Source: Rotaria sp. Silwood1
Taxonomy: Eukaryota > Rotifera > Eurotatoria > Philodinida > Philodinidae
Direction: 5' to 3'
Length of the DNA stretch: 64,000 nt
Assembly: GCA_905250075.1 (NCBI GenBank)
Contig: CAJNOP010000132.1
Coordinates: forward strand, 338,524-402,523
The notes under the pieces are model-generated. The model had not been told where the DNA came from. It saw only the letters and a list, made by a program, of their open reading frames with translations, and did no database searches. A program made the position numbers and the translations under genes. Shown here one piece after another: positions 1 through 10,787 of the stretch (positions are counted from its first letter, which is position 1; each line of letters starts with the position of its first letter).

Positions 1-1046
1 AAATTGAGGATCAGCATCAATTTGAAATAATACCCGTCCAAGATCATTCGAAGAACTTGAATTGGTAAGCATAAAAAGGGCCAATTCTCGATCAAGCGAT
101 GTTGAAAAAAATGAGTTTATTGATAAAAATTCTCCAATAGACTTCTTCTTTGAACATCAGTTGACCTCGATAAACTAAAACAGATGATTGACATTGATTT
201 TGTTTTAATTGTTGATATATATCAGCAATCACAAATCGAAAAAGAAATAAAATATCAATATTTTGTGTTCTTAATGCTTTGTTTAAGATTTTATATAGAA
301 ATGAATCACGACTATACCACCACAAGGCTTTTTCTGATGAATATTGTTCATCGAATTCATGAACCATAGCTAATTGAGCCGATTTTCCTTCGTATTGATT
401 GTTACAAAGAGAGATGAGTTGTTGTTTATCTTGTTCAGTAGCTTTCATTCTAAAAAGAACATCAATAAGTAAAAGCGAGTGAACAAAATGACCATTAAGT
501 TCAATTGTTGATTGATCAATATTTTCATGAATAGAATAAATATTGAATGATAATGGCTCTTCAACTTTGGTTCGAGTTTTTTGATCTTGTGTGATTTTTG
601 AAATAAGATCATCCAGTTTAACAGCTACAGCTTTGACCTTTGAAAAAGAAAGAAAGGGGAAAAGAGAAACATTGAGAATAAATGTGATACTTTAGTATAA
701 TCTTTTGACCATTGTTCATTTGTTTTTTTGTCCATTAAATAAATATATATTGATGTAATTTGTTGAAGATAATGAATATGAGGAACTGTACATTTCTACC
801 TAATCTATCACTAACAATGAAAACAATTCGATCTTGTGAAGAAGTGGATAAGATATATTGTCGACAATGATCTTCATTATCAAATGCTTTGAGATGATTA
901 ATAATTTGTCGAAGTTGTTTTCGGACTTGTTGATTTTCTTGAGCTGTATTAACTTGATCATGAAGCCAAAGAAGAGAAAATGGCTCAAGATTATTATCAT
1001 TGTTTTGTGTGTGAGTTTCGTCTTTTTGAAAAGCAACTGGGGCCAT
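1..1046 (-). pseudogene. Broken NAD:arginine ADP-ribosyltransferase (ART) gene, 5' part, cut by window edge
   Basis: The conceptual protein starts at the ATG at 1046 (MAPVAFQKDE) with a coiled, glutamine-rich segment followed by the arginine-ADP-ribosyltransferase fold. Seen directly: the R-site motif VYRGQ near 165-180 and the S-site region SINSFFSTS near 100-125, both expected for R-S-E class ARTs that move ADP-ribose from NAD+ to arginine. A 53-bp GT-AG intron lies at 638-690. Two reading-frame breaks are visible, one at about 785-800 and one at about 138-152, where a few codons also seem to be missing. The E-site and any TPR repeats would lie left of base 1. I infer a pseudogene, or a copy with assembly indels. 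It is related to the decayed copy at 7066-10147, which lies in the opposite orientation. Confidence 0.8.
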
Positions 1047-1417
1047 TTTCGCTGTTATGTCAAATGTAACCGTTTTTGTTTTTCAGATTGTATTTATATG
1101 TTCTTATCTCGTATGAAGATTCACTTTATGAAGTATTATGTGATGCATTCAGTAGTGCATTCTTGTTTTATTACTACGAAGAATAATAAGGAGAACGCAC
1201 AAAAAAACCAAGCATACGCTTAAATTCACTGATGAAATCCTTGTATGTGTGTTTTTGTTGGTATTTTTCATGTAGAAAACAAAATGAGTCACATAGTGTT
1301 AGTGTTAACAGATGACACTAGGTTGCCGCTAACCGGTTTTTGTTATTTATTGTCCATTGTCTATTAGTCTTTCTCTTCCCGCATTTTCCTGTTTGCATTT
1401 GCCTTCAGTTTTTGCAT
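1047..1417. other. Intergenic, no feature recognised
   Basis: Upstream of the leftward ART copy. AT-rich, with no long open frame or repeat that I can support. Any promoter of the ART copy would lie here, but no motif stands out. Confidence 0.5.
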
Positions 1418-1425
1418 ATACATAC

Positions 1426-1527
1426 TAGAGGTGTACCGCTTACGCTCATGAGCATTTATATGAGTGTGAGCGGTGGTTGCTCACGCTCATGAGTGTAATT
1501 AGCATGAGCGTGAGCTGTACAGCCCTA
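1426..1527. mobile_element. hAT-type MITE, about 102 bp, with 8-bp target site duplication
   Basis: The ends are inverted repeats: TAGAGGTGTACCGCTTACGC on the left against TAGGGCTGTACAGCTCACGC read inward from the right. The direct repeat ATACATAC flanks the element exactly, at 1418-1425 and 1528-1535. An end of the form TAGRG plus an 8-bp duplication is the hallmark of hAT transposons. The interior is itself palindromic, with repeated GCTCATGAGC and GCTCACGCTCATG blocks, so the element could fold into a hairpin. It has no coding capacity, so it is non-autonomous. Confidence 0.8.
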
Positions 1528-1534
1528 ATACATA

Positions 1535-1740
1535 CATCGTGGGCCATAAATAACACGGCAACAAGAAATTTTAATATCTCCGCTGGTTATCGATCGAATG
1601 AGCTGAAATTTTCACTAGTAATAGAGGTTCACTCAAAGTTTTTTTCATAAAACAAACATCAACAAATACTGTTCATAGATAGTAAGATTTGCATCAATAA
1701 AGATTTGTCACTTGTTACAGGATCAAAAAACTGTTACAGG
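1535..1740 (+). repeat. Left terminal inverted repeat of the mariner-like element
   Basis: About 200 bp, matching the reverse complement of 3231-3442 with scattered mismatches. Shared blocks include GCCATAAATAACACG, TAATATCTCCGC and AACATCAACAAATACTGTTC. The inner limit, near GTCACTTGTTAC and a following GTTACAG, is approximate. Confidence 0.8.
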
Positions 1741-1857
1741 ATGATCCACATGCATTTTCTCAGACTCTTTTTTTTTTAGGTAGTATCATGAGAAGATCAA
1801 AACTAAGTCTCTGTTATATGAATTAATAGTGAATATACACTAAAATCATAAAGCATC

Positions 1858-2837
1858 TTAATTCAAATGTTCGAACTGATGGCCATCAGCATCGATGTAC
1901 TTTTGAAGCCGTTTAGGCATTGACTCACAAACTTTCTTGCATACATCAGAATTTAATGTTGAAAAAGTTATTATGATCGATTGCTTGAGATTGGATAAGT
2001 TTCGAGGCTTACTTTTGTACATGATATGTTTAAGATATCCTCACAAGAAAAAGTCAACTGATGTGAGATCAGGAGACCTAGCAAATCAGTCAGTTGCACT
2101 TCGACGACCAATCGACCTTGCTGGAAAGTTTTCGTCAAGCCAATCTCGAACATCAGAAGCATAATACGCTGGCACGCCATCTTAGATAGAAAAAAATTGA
2201 TTCATTACATGGTAAATTACAAGATATTGGATAGAAGTAATCGTTCAGCATTGTAAGATAACTTTGAACAGTCGTCGTGTTATCGAAGAAATAAGGTCTG
2301 ATTACACTCTGAAATCGAATACCAGCCCACATAGTGAGTCCTTCAGGTTGCAGTGTTTGCTCCTATGTGCCATTTGAATTCTCAATTGTATAATAAGTAG
2401 AATTATGACAATTAATATGTTCATTGAGTCTAAATATTGCCTCATCCAACCATATGAAACGATAAACAAGATCAAATTCGTTCTGTACAAACGACAAGAA
2501 CGCCTCACGGTATTCAACTCATTGATCAAAATCGTCTTTGTTGAGTTGATGAACCAATTAAGGAATGTACGACTTATAGCCCATAGATTTGTAGATATGT
2601 CGAACTGAAGATCTTGAAATCTAATTGTAAACTCATTTGACGAGTCGACGTTCGAGGTTCTTTTTCCAAAATCGAGGCAACTTCATCTTTTGTAGTTTGG
2701 TCAGTAACTGATACCGGTCTACCAGGTAGATCAATATTGATTACAGAAGCAGTCTGTTCAAGTTTGTTCATCAGTAATCTTATCGTGTCTCGATGTGAAG
2801 GATTTTTTTTGTTTCTTATATCATAATCTTTGCACAT
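1858..2837 (-). pseudogene. Transposase, IS630/Tc1/mariner type, inactivated
   Basis: Read on the minus strand from 2837, the N-terminal half is a helix-turn-helix DNA-binding region (NPSHRDTIR, then RTSTRQMSLQL). The catalytic part follows: WLDEAIF with the first Asp, then MWAGI, then DGVPAYY with the second Asp. The third acidic residue is in SPDLTSVDFF, with about 36 positions between the last two Asp. The end is KKVCESMPKRLQKYID followed by a stop at 1858-1860. Stops interrupt the catalytic half (for example before DGVPAYY, inside GRRSATD-FARS, and after VDFFL) and the N-terminus is short. The gene is dead, but the family assignment is clear. Confidence 0.85.
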
Positions 2838-3230
2838 CGATTGGATATTCGAGACAATATATATATATTTGACAATTCATGTATTCTCGTTCAAACTCAA
2901 TTGATGCCGTGCTACGTTTGATGCTAAATCCCAAATTTAAGAATGTATACACTTCAGTTACAATGGGGTCTTATTGTTTGTATGAAAGAAATCTCTTATT
3001 GAATGAATGTTTGATAGAACAATGTATGAATGAATGTATTTTTCAAATGTTGATCATATGTATAGGGTTGAAACAATGAAAAATCGAAAACGCAATGAGA
3101 ATAGACGAAACTCAAGAAACACCTCGTCAAAAGAGAAATATAGGAAACGAAAGAAAAAAAGCTATATAGGACTATGTCACAGTAGAACGAGGTTATAAAT
3201 AGAAGAAACTGATCAATAAAAATAGTCTGT

Positions 3231-3442
3231 AAACATTCTGTAACTTTTTTTAAGTCCGTAACAAGTGACATATCTTTATAGATGTTAATCTTACTAGCTA
3301 TGAACAGTATTTGTTGATGTTTGTCTTATGAAAAAAAACTTTAAGTAAACCTTTATTACTGGTAAAAAATTCAGGTTATTCTGTCGACAACTGGCGGAGA
3401 TATTAAAGTTTCTTATAGGCGTGTTATTTATGGCTCACCCTG
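3231..3442 (-). repeat. Right terminal inverted repeat of the mariner-like element
   Basis: Mirror of 1535-1740, about 200 bp. Read inward from 3442 it shows GTGAGCCATAAATAACACG, then TAATATCTCCGCC and AACATCAACAAATACTGTTC, and ends near GTCACTTGTTAC. This defines the right limit of the element. Confidence 0.8.
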
Positions 3443-3444
3443 TA

Positions 3445-5200
3445 TCTCTATCTATAATTGTGCTGCTGATTCTTGAATCGAAACAGCAAACACCCGCCAT
3501 ATAAATAATAGAACTCTATTCTTATATCGACTGGAAGGATGCAAAACATCAACAGGCTGCTTGGCAGCGTTACATACTAGATAGGTAGGAAGATAGATAA
3601 TCATAGAAACAGTTGCACATGTATCTGTTTTCTCTAAAACTATCAATCTAACGACAAACTAATAGAAACTGACGATTTTTTAATAGAAATGCAAGCAACA
3701 ATAGAATTCGTAGGATTCTCATCCAAAGAAATTCGCACAATTGACAAAAGCGCAAAACACAGAGATACTTAGTGAAGAATTCCTAAGCGAATCCCTGGAG
3801 AATCCCTGTCAAAATTCCCTGGGGAATCCCAACAAGGGTTCCCTGTGGATTTACGAGGGAGTCAAAAAGTCCCCAGGAATTGATGTGGGAGTTCCTGAAG
3901 ATTTGCCGGGAACACTTCAGGAATGTACTTTGAGACTTACGACGACTGCAAGCGATCGTACACGACATTCTTATCATAATATCCATCCCTCGTAAAATCT
4001 CATTATAAAATCCGCTTGAAGTCCCTGGGAAATCATGACACAGATTCCACCAGAGACCGAGGATGAGTGTGGGACTCCCCAGGGAGTCGTTTAGGGATTG
4101 TGGACTAGGGATACCTTGAATCCTATACTAGCATCAATTCTATTACTTGTGTTTAATAGTTAAGGAAGAGATTGCTGTTCAGTCGAATAAAGAAAGTGAA
4201 GTAGACAAAAGTCTAAAAATTCGTTCGTATTATATTTTTGATCAGTACAGTACATCAATATCAACATTCCAAATAAATACTGTTAATTGTATATGACCTT
4301 TTTTTGTTTTCACCTATAGAAATGTACTTATAACAAAATCTATATTTAGTTTTTTTATTGATTGTAAGAACGATGAAATATCAGTTTATTCGAAAGCATA
4401 TCTTTTTAAATAAAACAAATTCATTTCAATAAAACCAATGGAATACTTAATTCACGATGGAAGATCAAAATAAATATATTAATCAAATAGAAATGCACTT
4501 TCGTTCTTTTGGTCACTTCTCAGATTGCGCATCATTTGTATTCAGCATTAAAAAAAGCGTATTCAACGGCTACATGCGTCAGAGCAACGATATCTTATTG
4601 TATTTTATCAGTTTTCAAAGTAATATCATAAAAAAAAATATTCCTCTATTCGAGAGAGTTTTGCGTAAACCTAAGAGAGAATAGCATATTTGAACTTTTT
4701 TTGATTTCAAGTATGTAATAAACAAGATGATGTCAATTAAAATTTTGCTTTGTCAATAATCACAATTCTCCGAAAGATATTGACATGTCACTATGGAAAC
4801 TAAAAGTGATTTATATATATGAAAATAGTGAAAAAAACCAGCTATTGCTATGAAAGTATTTATCAAGAAGAAAGAAAGCAAAAGTATTATGTCTTTTATG
4901 TATATATGATATTTGTTGAGTATTCATCATAAAAACAGATTTAATAATATTCTCTCTATCGACAGTATGATCGTCACAGCCTACCAGGGGATGGTGTGAT
5001 TCTTTTAATCTTGCTACGCTTTTTCAAGTGAAAGAAAAAAGAAAAAGATATTCGCATGTTTTATCTTTTGCTTTACGATTATGTATGAGAATGTTATTGT
5101 TATTTTGTTTTTTTTTAATAATTCTCTAAGTATTTAGAGAAAGAGAAAAAGCATAAAAGACAAATATTTTTTTCGTCACATTAATTTTTTTAGAAACAAT
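3445..5200. other. Intergenic between mariner-like element and SLC5 pseudogene
   Basis: Apart from the CCCTGG-motif cluster at 3785-4105, nothing is recognised. A 75-codon ATG frame at 4457-4684 has no recognisable family and no splice context, and is probably chance. Confidence 0.45.
3785..4105. repeat. Cluster of imperfect TCCCTGG motifs in both orientations
   Basis: Variants of AATCCCTGG and ATTCCCTGGGGAATCCC recur between 3787 and 3840. The reverse form GGGACTCCCCAGGGAGTC lies at about 4071-4090, followed by AGGGATTG. The two outer blocks can pair with each other, so this may be a worn, ~320-bp hairpin-type element. It is distinctly GC-richer than its surroundings. No family name can be given. 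Confidence 0.45.
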
Positions 5201-6536
5201 ATGACAACACGTACATTGAGCGCTGTGGATTATGTTCTTCTTGTTATACTTCTTCTTGCATCGGCTGTTATTGGTGCTATATTTGGATTTTTCAAATCTA
5301 AGAAGAGTTCAGCAAAAGAATTTCTTCTAGATAATCACCTTAATAACTTTTCTTGAAAAGCATACAAGTATATTCTTTGTATTGTAGCTGATGGTGGTAT
5401 GGCAGTAAGTATTAAACTTAATTAATATCATCTTGTCTTGATTGTTTATTCGACATTCAGGTACTTCCAACAGCTCTTAGTATCATGGTCTCGTTTCTGT
5501 CAGTTATTACTCTGCTAGAAACATAAAGTGAAGTTTATCTGTTTGGTACTTTGTGTTGTTATCAAGGTAAAAAATAGTAGTCATGCATCAATTTTAGAGA
5601 CATACAAAAGACAAGCTTGTACGATCTCAGGTGTAGATCACTATCTTACATGGAGACTTTGTTTTCCTAAAAATAAACTGGCAACTATTCTCTTTTCTTC
5701 GCATACCATGACGACTTTTTATATTTTTTTATTCGATATTTTCTAATATGCAGCATGAGACTAAGTCATGTAGCTTTGTTAGAAATATGTTCAGTGTGCT
5801 TCAAAACCTAGCAGATCATTTTATACCTCAAAGATTGTCTTTTTAAAAATGAAATTGATTGTTGCAAAGCTATCAAAAGAATGTTTCACCTTCATTAAAT
5901 ATACTTATGCAGAATGTATCTCAATTAATTCAACATCTATATTTTGAAATTTAAAGAATTTTTACTTCATTTTCAACTTAGACAAGTCTATCTAAGGAAA
6001 AGTAAAACAAGATAGATTTAATATTTAGTACACTCTTTGAAATGGATACTTTGTTCTTGAGACATTGAAATTTCCAAACAATGTTCTTTTTTTAGAGAAC
6101 ATATCACAAGAATAGAGATATCTCAAGAACAAAGCATTCGTTTAGGACATCAAGAAAATTGTAAACTATTAGCTAATATATCGAGACCTATTTTGATGTA
6201 AGTCACCAAGTACTGTATTATATTTTAGCTACTTGATGGACAATTGCTTCAACAATAACAGCATTAGTATTTATGCCAAAGTTTCGTGAAATGAATTATA
6301 CAAGTGCATATGAAGTATGTTCATGTTTGATTTTTCTTTTATCAAGTACTATATTATATATTATTTAGTATTTGGAAAAGCGTTTTGATCGTGCAGTACG
6401 CATGTGTGCATTCTTTGCTTTTTCGTCTTTTATGGTAAAAAATCTTGAATAATTAAATTGAAATTATATGCATTATGTAAATAGCTAATTTATATGGCTA
6501 TTGTTTTATATGTTCCTGTATTAGTACTTACTCAAA
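5201..6536 (+). pseudogene. SLC5-family sodium/solute symporter pseudogene, N-terminal fragment
   Basis: Begins MTTRTLSAVDYVLLVILLL, the first membrane helix of SLC5A8/SLC5A6-like sodium-coupled monocarboxylate or multivitamin transporters, then SSAKEFLLDN. After a 56-bp GT-AG intron (5405-5460) comes VLPTALSIMVSFLSVITLLE, the helix that in this family carries Na+-site residues. Later exons give MNYTSAYE, then YLEKRFDRAVRMCAFFAFSS (from 6369), then LIYMAIVLYVPVLVLTQ (6485-6536), separated by 54- and 50-bp introns. In-frame stops at 5354-5356 and 5524-5526, a ~650-bp stretch with no homology (5570-6220) and the absence of everything after helix 4 show that it is dead. Splice sites are still well kept, so decay is fairly recent. 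Confidence 0.8.
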
Positions 6537-7065
6537 GTAATTACATTCGATTTGATTTGCCTGACCCGAATCGGATTGAATCGTCGTATTTTGGTTTATC
6601 ATAACTTTCTATTGCCCTACTTTTTACGGAGGAAGACGATCGTAACAAAGAGCAATGTAAAACGCCTAAGTGCTCTCCTATATAATGAAATATGGAGTGT
6701 ATACATGTTTTGTTTACTTCGTTCTAGGTTGTTTTTATCAAATAAAAAACTTTATAGTTATTTTGATACTTCCTTTCTGAGCAAGTAATCATAGGATATT
6801 ATTTTCTTTCTCCTCATAGCATACATAACGATAAACAATTTTTACGCATCGTTAAAAACGCATGATAGTTATTTACGCAGAGAACGAAAACGACGATACA
6901 TAAAATCATACATGCAAAACTAAGATCAGAACAGCAAGGTGAGATAAAGACGTCTCGTCATATATTTTCCGACAAAAGAACTAAAAACTTTATTATTTAT
7001 TGCCTATTCTAAACAAAACTTGTCGTTGTTGTCAACAAAACAAACTCGAACAGCAAATTAATACT
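6537..7065. other. Intergenic between SLC5 and ART pseudogenes
   Basis: No further SLC5 homology after 6536. One chance frame at 6552-6788 has no recognisable content. The promoter region of the ART-TPR copy would lie here, but no motif is evident. Confidence 0.4.
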
Positions 7066-10000
7066 ATGTCGTTCATTGATCAAGAATTTGCAGAGCTTGC
7101 ATCAGGAAGTTCAGATGGTCTGCTGACAACCGAAAAATCGATTTCCTATTCTAATGAGACAGTATGTATGACACAGGACAATAATCAGGAACAATCGGTC
7201 GACAACATTATTTTTTTAAAGTACTGGCAATCTCACATATCTTAAAAGTTCATGACCATCTGATTGAATCAAAACATAAATGAATTTGACAATAAATATC
7301 ATGATTTAATTATTCAGCTTCGACATATTACTAATGTCATCCAACTATTTACTGATGTCGATCAATGCATTGATTCTATTAGAAACACTGATAATGGGTG
7401 ATTTTTGTTTATTTTATCATATGATATCGGTATGACTGTTGTACGTCTCGTTAATGATTGGTCTCAAGTCGATTTAATATACATTTATTATAATGAAGGA
7501 ATCAAATCTCGACAAAGGTTATCAGAATATACAAAAGTAAAAAGGGTCTTCTCTAATATCTTGATAATTTTCGATCAACTTCAACAGAAATCAGGACTAT
7601 ACGAGCAGGATCTAATGTCCACGAATATATTCTCGTTCGATTCTACTCTTGATTTAGATGAACTCGCTCAATCATTTATATATTCTGTATTATTAAAAGA
7701 AATTCTTTTTGAAATGAATTACGATGAAAGAGCAAAACTTAACTTTTTCAAATTGTACCGCGATCAATGCTTAGATTACCAACTTGATTTAAATAGAATC
7801 GATGAAATGGAAAAAGTTTATAATGAACATTCGCCTATTTGGTGGTACCTAAAAATGCCGTCAATTAACTCGATACTCACTAAAGCCTTAAGAACACAAG
7901 ACGTTACAAGTATTATTAAAATGGGATTTTACTTGAAAGATCTTCATCAACACATTGAAAAAATTTACTCGACAGTAAATAAAACCGAAAAATTAATCGT
8001 ATATCGAGGAGAAAGTATGTCAAACGATAAGTTTGAAAAAATAAAGAAAAGTAAGGGAGATCTTTTGTTATTCAACAACTTTTTGTCGCTAACTGTTGAT
8101 CGAAAATTGGCGTTGGAATTTGCCAATACTACTCGAGACAATTCAAATTTGACAAGCACTCTCTTCGATATGGAGATCGGCCCATCAATGTCGAAAACTC
8201 AACTTGTTCCATTGAGATTTGTCAATGGTTATTCATCGTGTGAGAATCGAATGCTTTTTTCAATGTATACCATCTTTTGCATAAGAGAAATTAAAGAAAT
8301 CGACAATGGTGTATAGAATATCACGATGACTATGACAAATGACACCCATCTTCAGCTCGAGCATCTTACAAATCGTATTTGCGACGAAATACAAGATTCT
8401 AATGAGTTGCATCATCTCGGAAACTTATTAGTTAATATGGAACAGTTTGACAAAGCTGAAGAGATTTACAAGACACTATTCGAAATGTTACCTAATGACT
8501 ATTCAAAAGAACTTGTACATATTCACAATCGATTTGGAAACATTCTTATTGAAAAAGGTCATCTAGATAAAGCATTATCATTTTTCGAAAACACACTTAA
8601 GATGAGATGTAGATCTTCTTCATCAAACGATCCAGATTTGTCTCATCTACGATAGTATTGGTTTCGTCTGCAACAAAATGAGACAGGATTTTAAAGCACT
8701 CTCGAATTATTTAAAAGCACTTGAGATCCAACAGAAAACTCTTCCATCTGATCATCTTGACTTAGCTGCTACGTACAATAACATTGCCTTGATATATAAT
8801 AATATGGAAGAGTATTCAAATGCACTCTCTTTTTACGAAAATACATTTAAAATTCAGGAAAAATCTTTGTCAACAATTCACTCAGCATTAGTTGATACAT
8901 AATAATATAGGACTAGTATATAGTTCAATGCATAAGTACTTAAACGCTATCTCATATTATAAAAAGGCTCTTAAAATTCAGAAATTAATTCTTCCATTCA
9001 ATGATCTATCAATAGTGGCAACGTATAATAACATTGAACGGGTACATGCTGCTAGGGAACAATACTCATTTGCACGGTATAATTACCAAGATGCACTTAA
9101 ACTTCAAGAAAATGTTCTTATTTCAAATGACCCTTTATTGGCTGAGACATATAACAATGTCGGAGAAAAGTATCGATTAACAGGAAACTACTTAACTGCA
9201 TTGGAATATGATAAGGAGCTTTAAATTCAAGAAGAACAACTTCCATCAAACCATTCATCATTAGTTAAGACAAAAAATAATATAAATCAAGTATATAACT
9301 CAATGAAGAGCTATGAAAAAATATTCTCCGACTTGATGAAAATGCTCAAAATATAATCAAAATTATATCCATCAAAGGATTCAACATTCGATATGAGTGA
9401 TAACGATTTAGCAATAATATTGGCAGAACTCTATCGATATATAGAGGCTACTAAACATTAATCACAAGCATGCAATATTTTTTCTTATAGCATTGAATCG
9501 AATCATTTGCAAACCGACAAACATGAAGAAGATCTCCAGGAACACCCGACTATAACCAGTGATGAAAAATCAAATGAAGAAGCAGTCACTAAGCAGTAAG
9601 TCTAGATAATCTTTTATACAGAACAATCAATTTTCTATATAGGTGGACCTATCCTGTTCTTTTGGTTCTTCCGTCATTAGAAGAGTCTCAGCTATATTCT
9701 ATATTGAAAAATAACACTGTTGATTGTATCATGCTTCCAACACAGATAGACAAATGTCTAGACAAATTAAAGTCAGACCAATAAATAAAAGATCTTGTAA
9801 TTGATGTATCATCTCTTTCTGTCAATGATCGAGATCATGTGCTTGAAGCTGTATCATCTCTTGATAATATTACATCAATCTACTTGTTGGGAAAATCACC
9901 AGGAATAAAGAAACAACAGGATGAATTTCTTAATCGTTTTGATAAAATATGTATATTTTGTGAGAATCATGAGCAGCGTGATGTTCGATGGGCATTGGAC

Positions 10001-10147
10001 ACAGCTAGTCATTGTCGCATATTTGGCAATCAATGCACTAAAACAGGTGATAAAAATACTGCTCGTGAACATTTTCAACGAGGTATAAACATTTACGACG
10101 GTCTGAGTAAGTTGATCAATCGAACACAATATAAAGTATCATTATAA
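7066..10147 (+). pseudogene. ADP-ribosyltransferase with kinesin-light-chain-type TPR repeats, multiply broken
   Basis: Order of parts: an N-terminal coiled region (7066-7600), an ART domain (about 7640-8310), TPR repeats (about 8380-9230) and a C-terminal domain of unknown role (9643-10147) after a 47-bp intron (9596-9642). The ART R-site is VYRGE near 8000 and the S-site FNNFLSLTVDRKLALEF near 8070-8120. At the E-site the sequence reads SSCENRMLF, where relatives have E-x-E, so the catalytic Glu is Arg (codon 8248-8250). The TPRs have the LPSDHLDLAATYNNIALIY pattern of kinesin light chains. Breaks: stops at 7243, 7399, 8314, 9222, 9354, 9459 and 9782, and frameshifts near 8645 and 8890. ART-TPR proteins are thought to ADP-ribosylate arginine with TPR-guided partners, but this copy cannot give one protein. 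The start is uncertain. Confidence 0.8.
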
Positions 10148-10250
10148 ACATTCTTCTGTTTATCAATGACGATGGAATAAAATAAACTTTTCTTTTTTTT
10201 TCAAATTAAATACTATTTTTCATCAATATAATTTTCTTTTAATATTAATA

Positions 10251-10787
10251 ATGATTTTTCTTAGACTTTTAGATTTTATGACAGCATCTAACACAACGGT
10301 ATTGACTCTTTTTGACCCTGATGATAATCATGAATGGTGTGATACTCGATTCATTAAAAGAATATTTACTCGTTTTATTGATTCTCATCTTTGCCGTAAT
10401 CACATATCTACTCATGTCGTCAATCAAGCCATGGATGTTCATTTCTTTTTTCCTGATACTCAACTTGAACTTATTATGCATTGGTCACCTGAACATAGCG
10501 ATACTTATAAATATATTTATTGTCGTGATCAAACGTCAATCAATGAAATTAGAACAACATATGGAAGACATATTGCTCACAAGATTTTTTCTGTTGACGA
10601 CTTAGAATTTGAAATTCGTCATGTTCAAATTGCTCTGTTGCATGCATTAGCAAAACAAGAACCTGAACAATCACTTTGGCGTGATGAAATAGCATCAAAT
10701 GCAATAAACGAATTAGAATGTCTTAGTCACATGTTAAAACAGATGATGACTGATCAAATAAGTGAGCAGCCTGTCGAACATCAATGA
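10251..10787 (+). CDS. Hypothetical protein, 178 aa
   Basis: A single uninterrupted frame from an ATG at 10251 to TGA at 10785-10787, the only intact long frame in the first 11 kb. A second in-frame ATG at 10279 (MTASNTTVL) is an equally plausible start, because TTAG sequences just upstream could be a splice acceptor. The protein is soluble-looking, with no signal peptide or membrane helix. It has a His/Asp/Trp-rich middle (PDTQLELIMHWSPEHSD) and an amphipathic helical C-terminus rich in Glu and Leu. I do not recognise the family. It starts about 100 bp after the ART-TPR pseudogene on the same strand and could be a remnant of a larger gene. Confidence 0.45.
   Translation: MIFLRLLDFMTASNTTVLTLFDPDDNHEWCDTRFIKRIFTRFIDSHLCRNHISTHVVNQAMDVHFFFPDTQLELIMHWSPEHSDTYKYIYCRDQTSINEIRTTYGRHIAHKIFSVDDLEFEIRHVQIALLHALAKQEPEQSLWRDEIASNAINELECLSHMLKQMMTDQISEQPVEHQ

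Larger units (their letters stand above)
1535..3442 (-). mobile_element. Tc1/mariner-superfamily transposon, degenerate, about 1.9 kb
   Basis: The element is bounded by long imperfect inverted repeats and flanked by TA on both sides (1533-1534 and 3443-3444), the target duplication typical of the superfamily. The outer ends read CATCGTGGGCCATAAATAAC on the left and CAGGGTGAGCCATAAATAAC on the right. It carries one transposase gene on the minus strand, broken by several stops. Repeats of about 200 bp are much longer than the ~30 bp of classical mariners. The mismatches between arms and the dead gene indicate an old copy. Confidence 0.85.

Noticed and set aside
3886-4076. TGTGGG hexamers resembling a telomere repeat
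   Set aside because: Only isolated copies, no tandem array; they belong to the CCCTGG motif cluster.
4457-4684. 75-codon ATG frame
   Set aside because: No recognisable domain or splice context; length within chance expectation for AT-rich DNA around stops.
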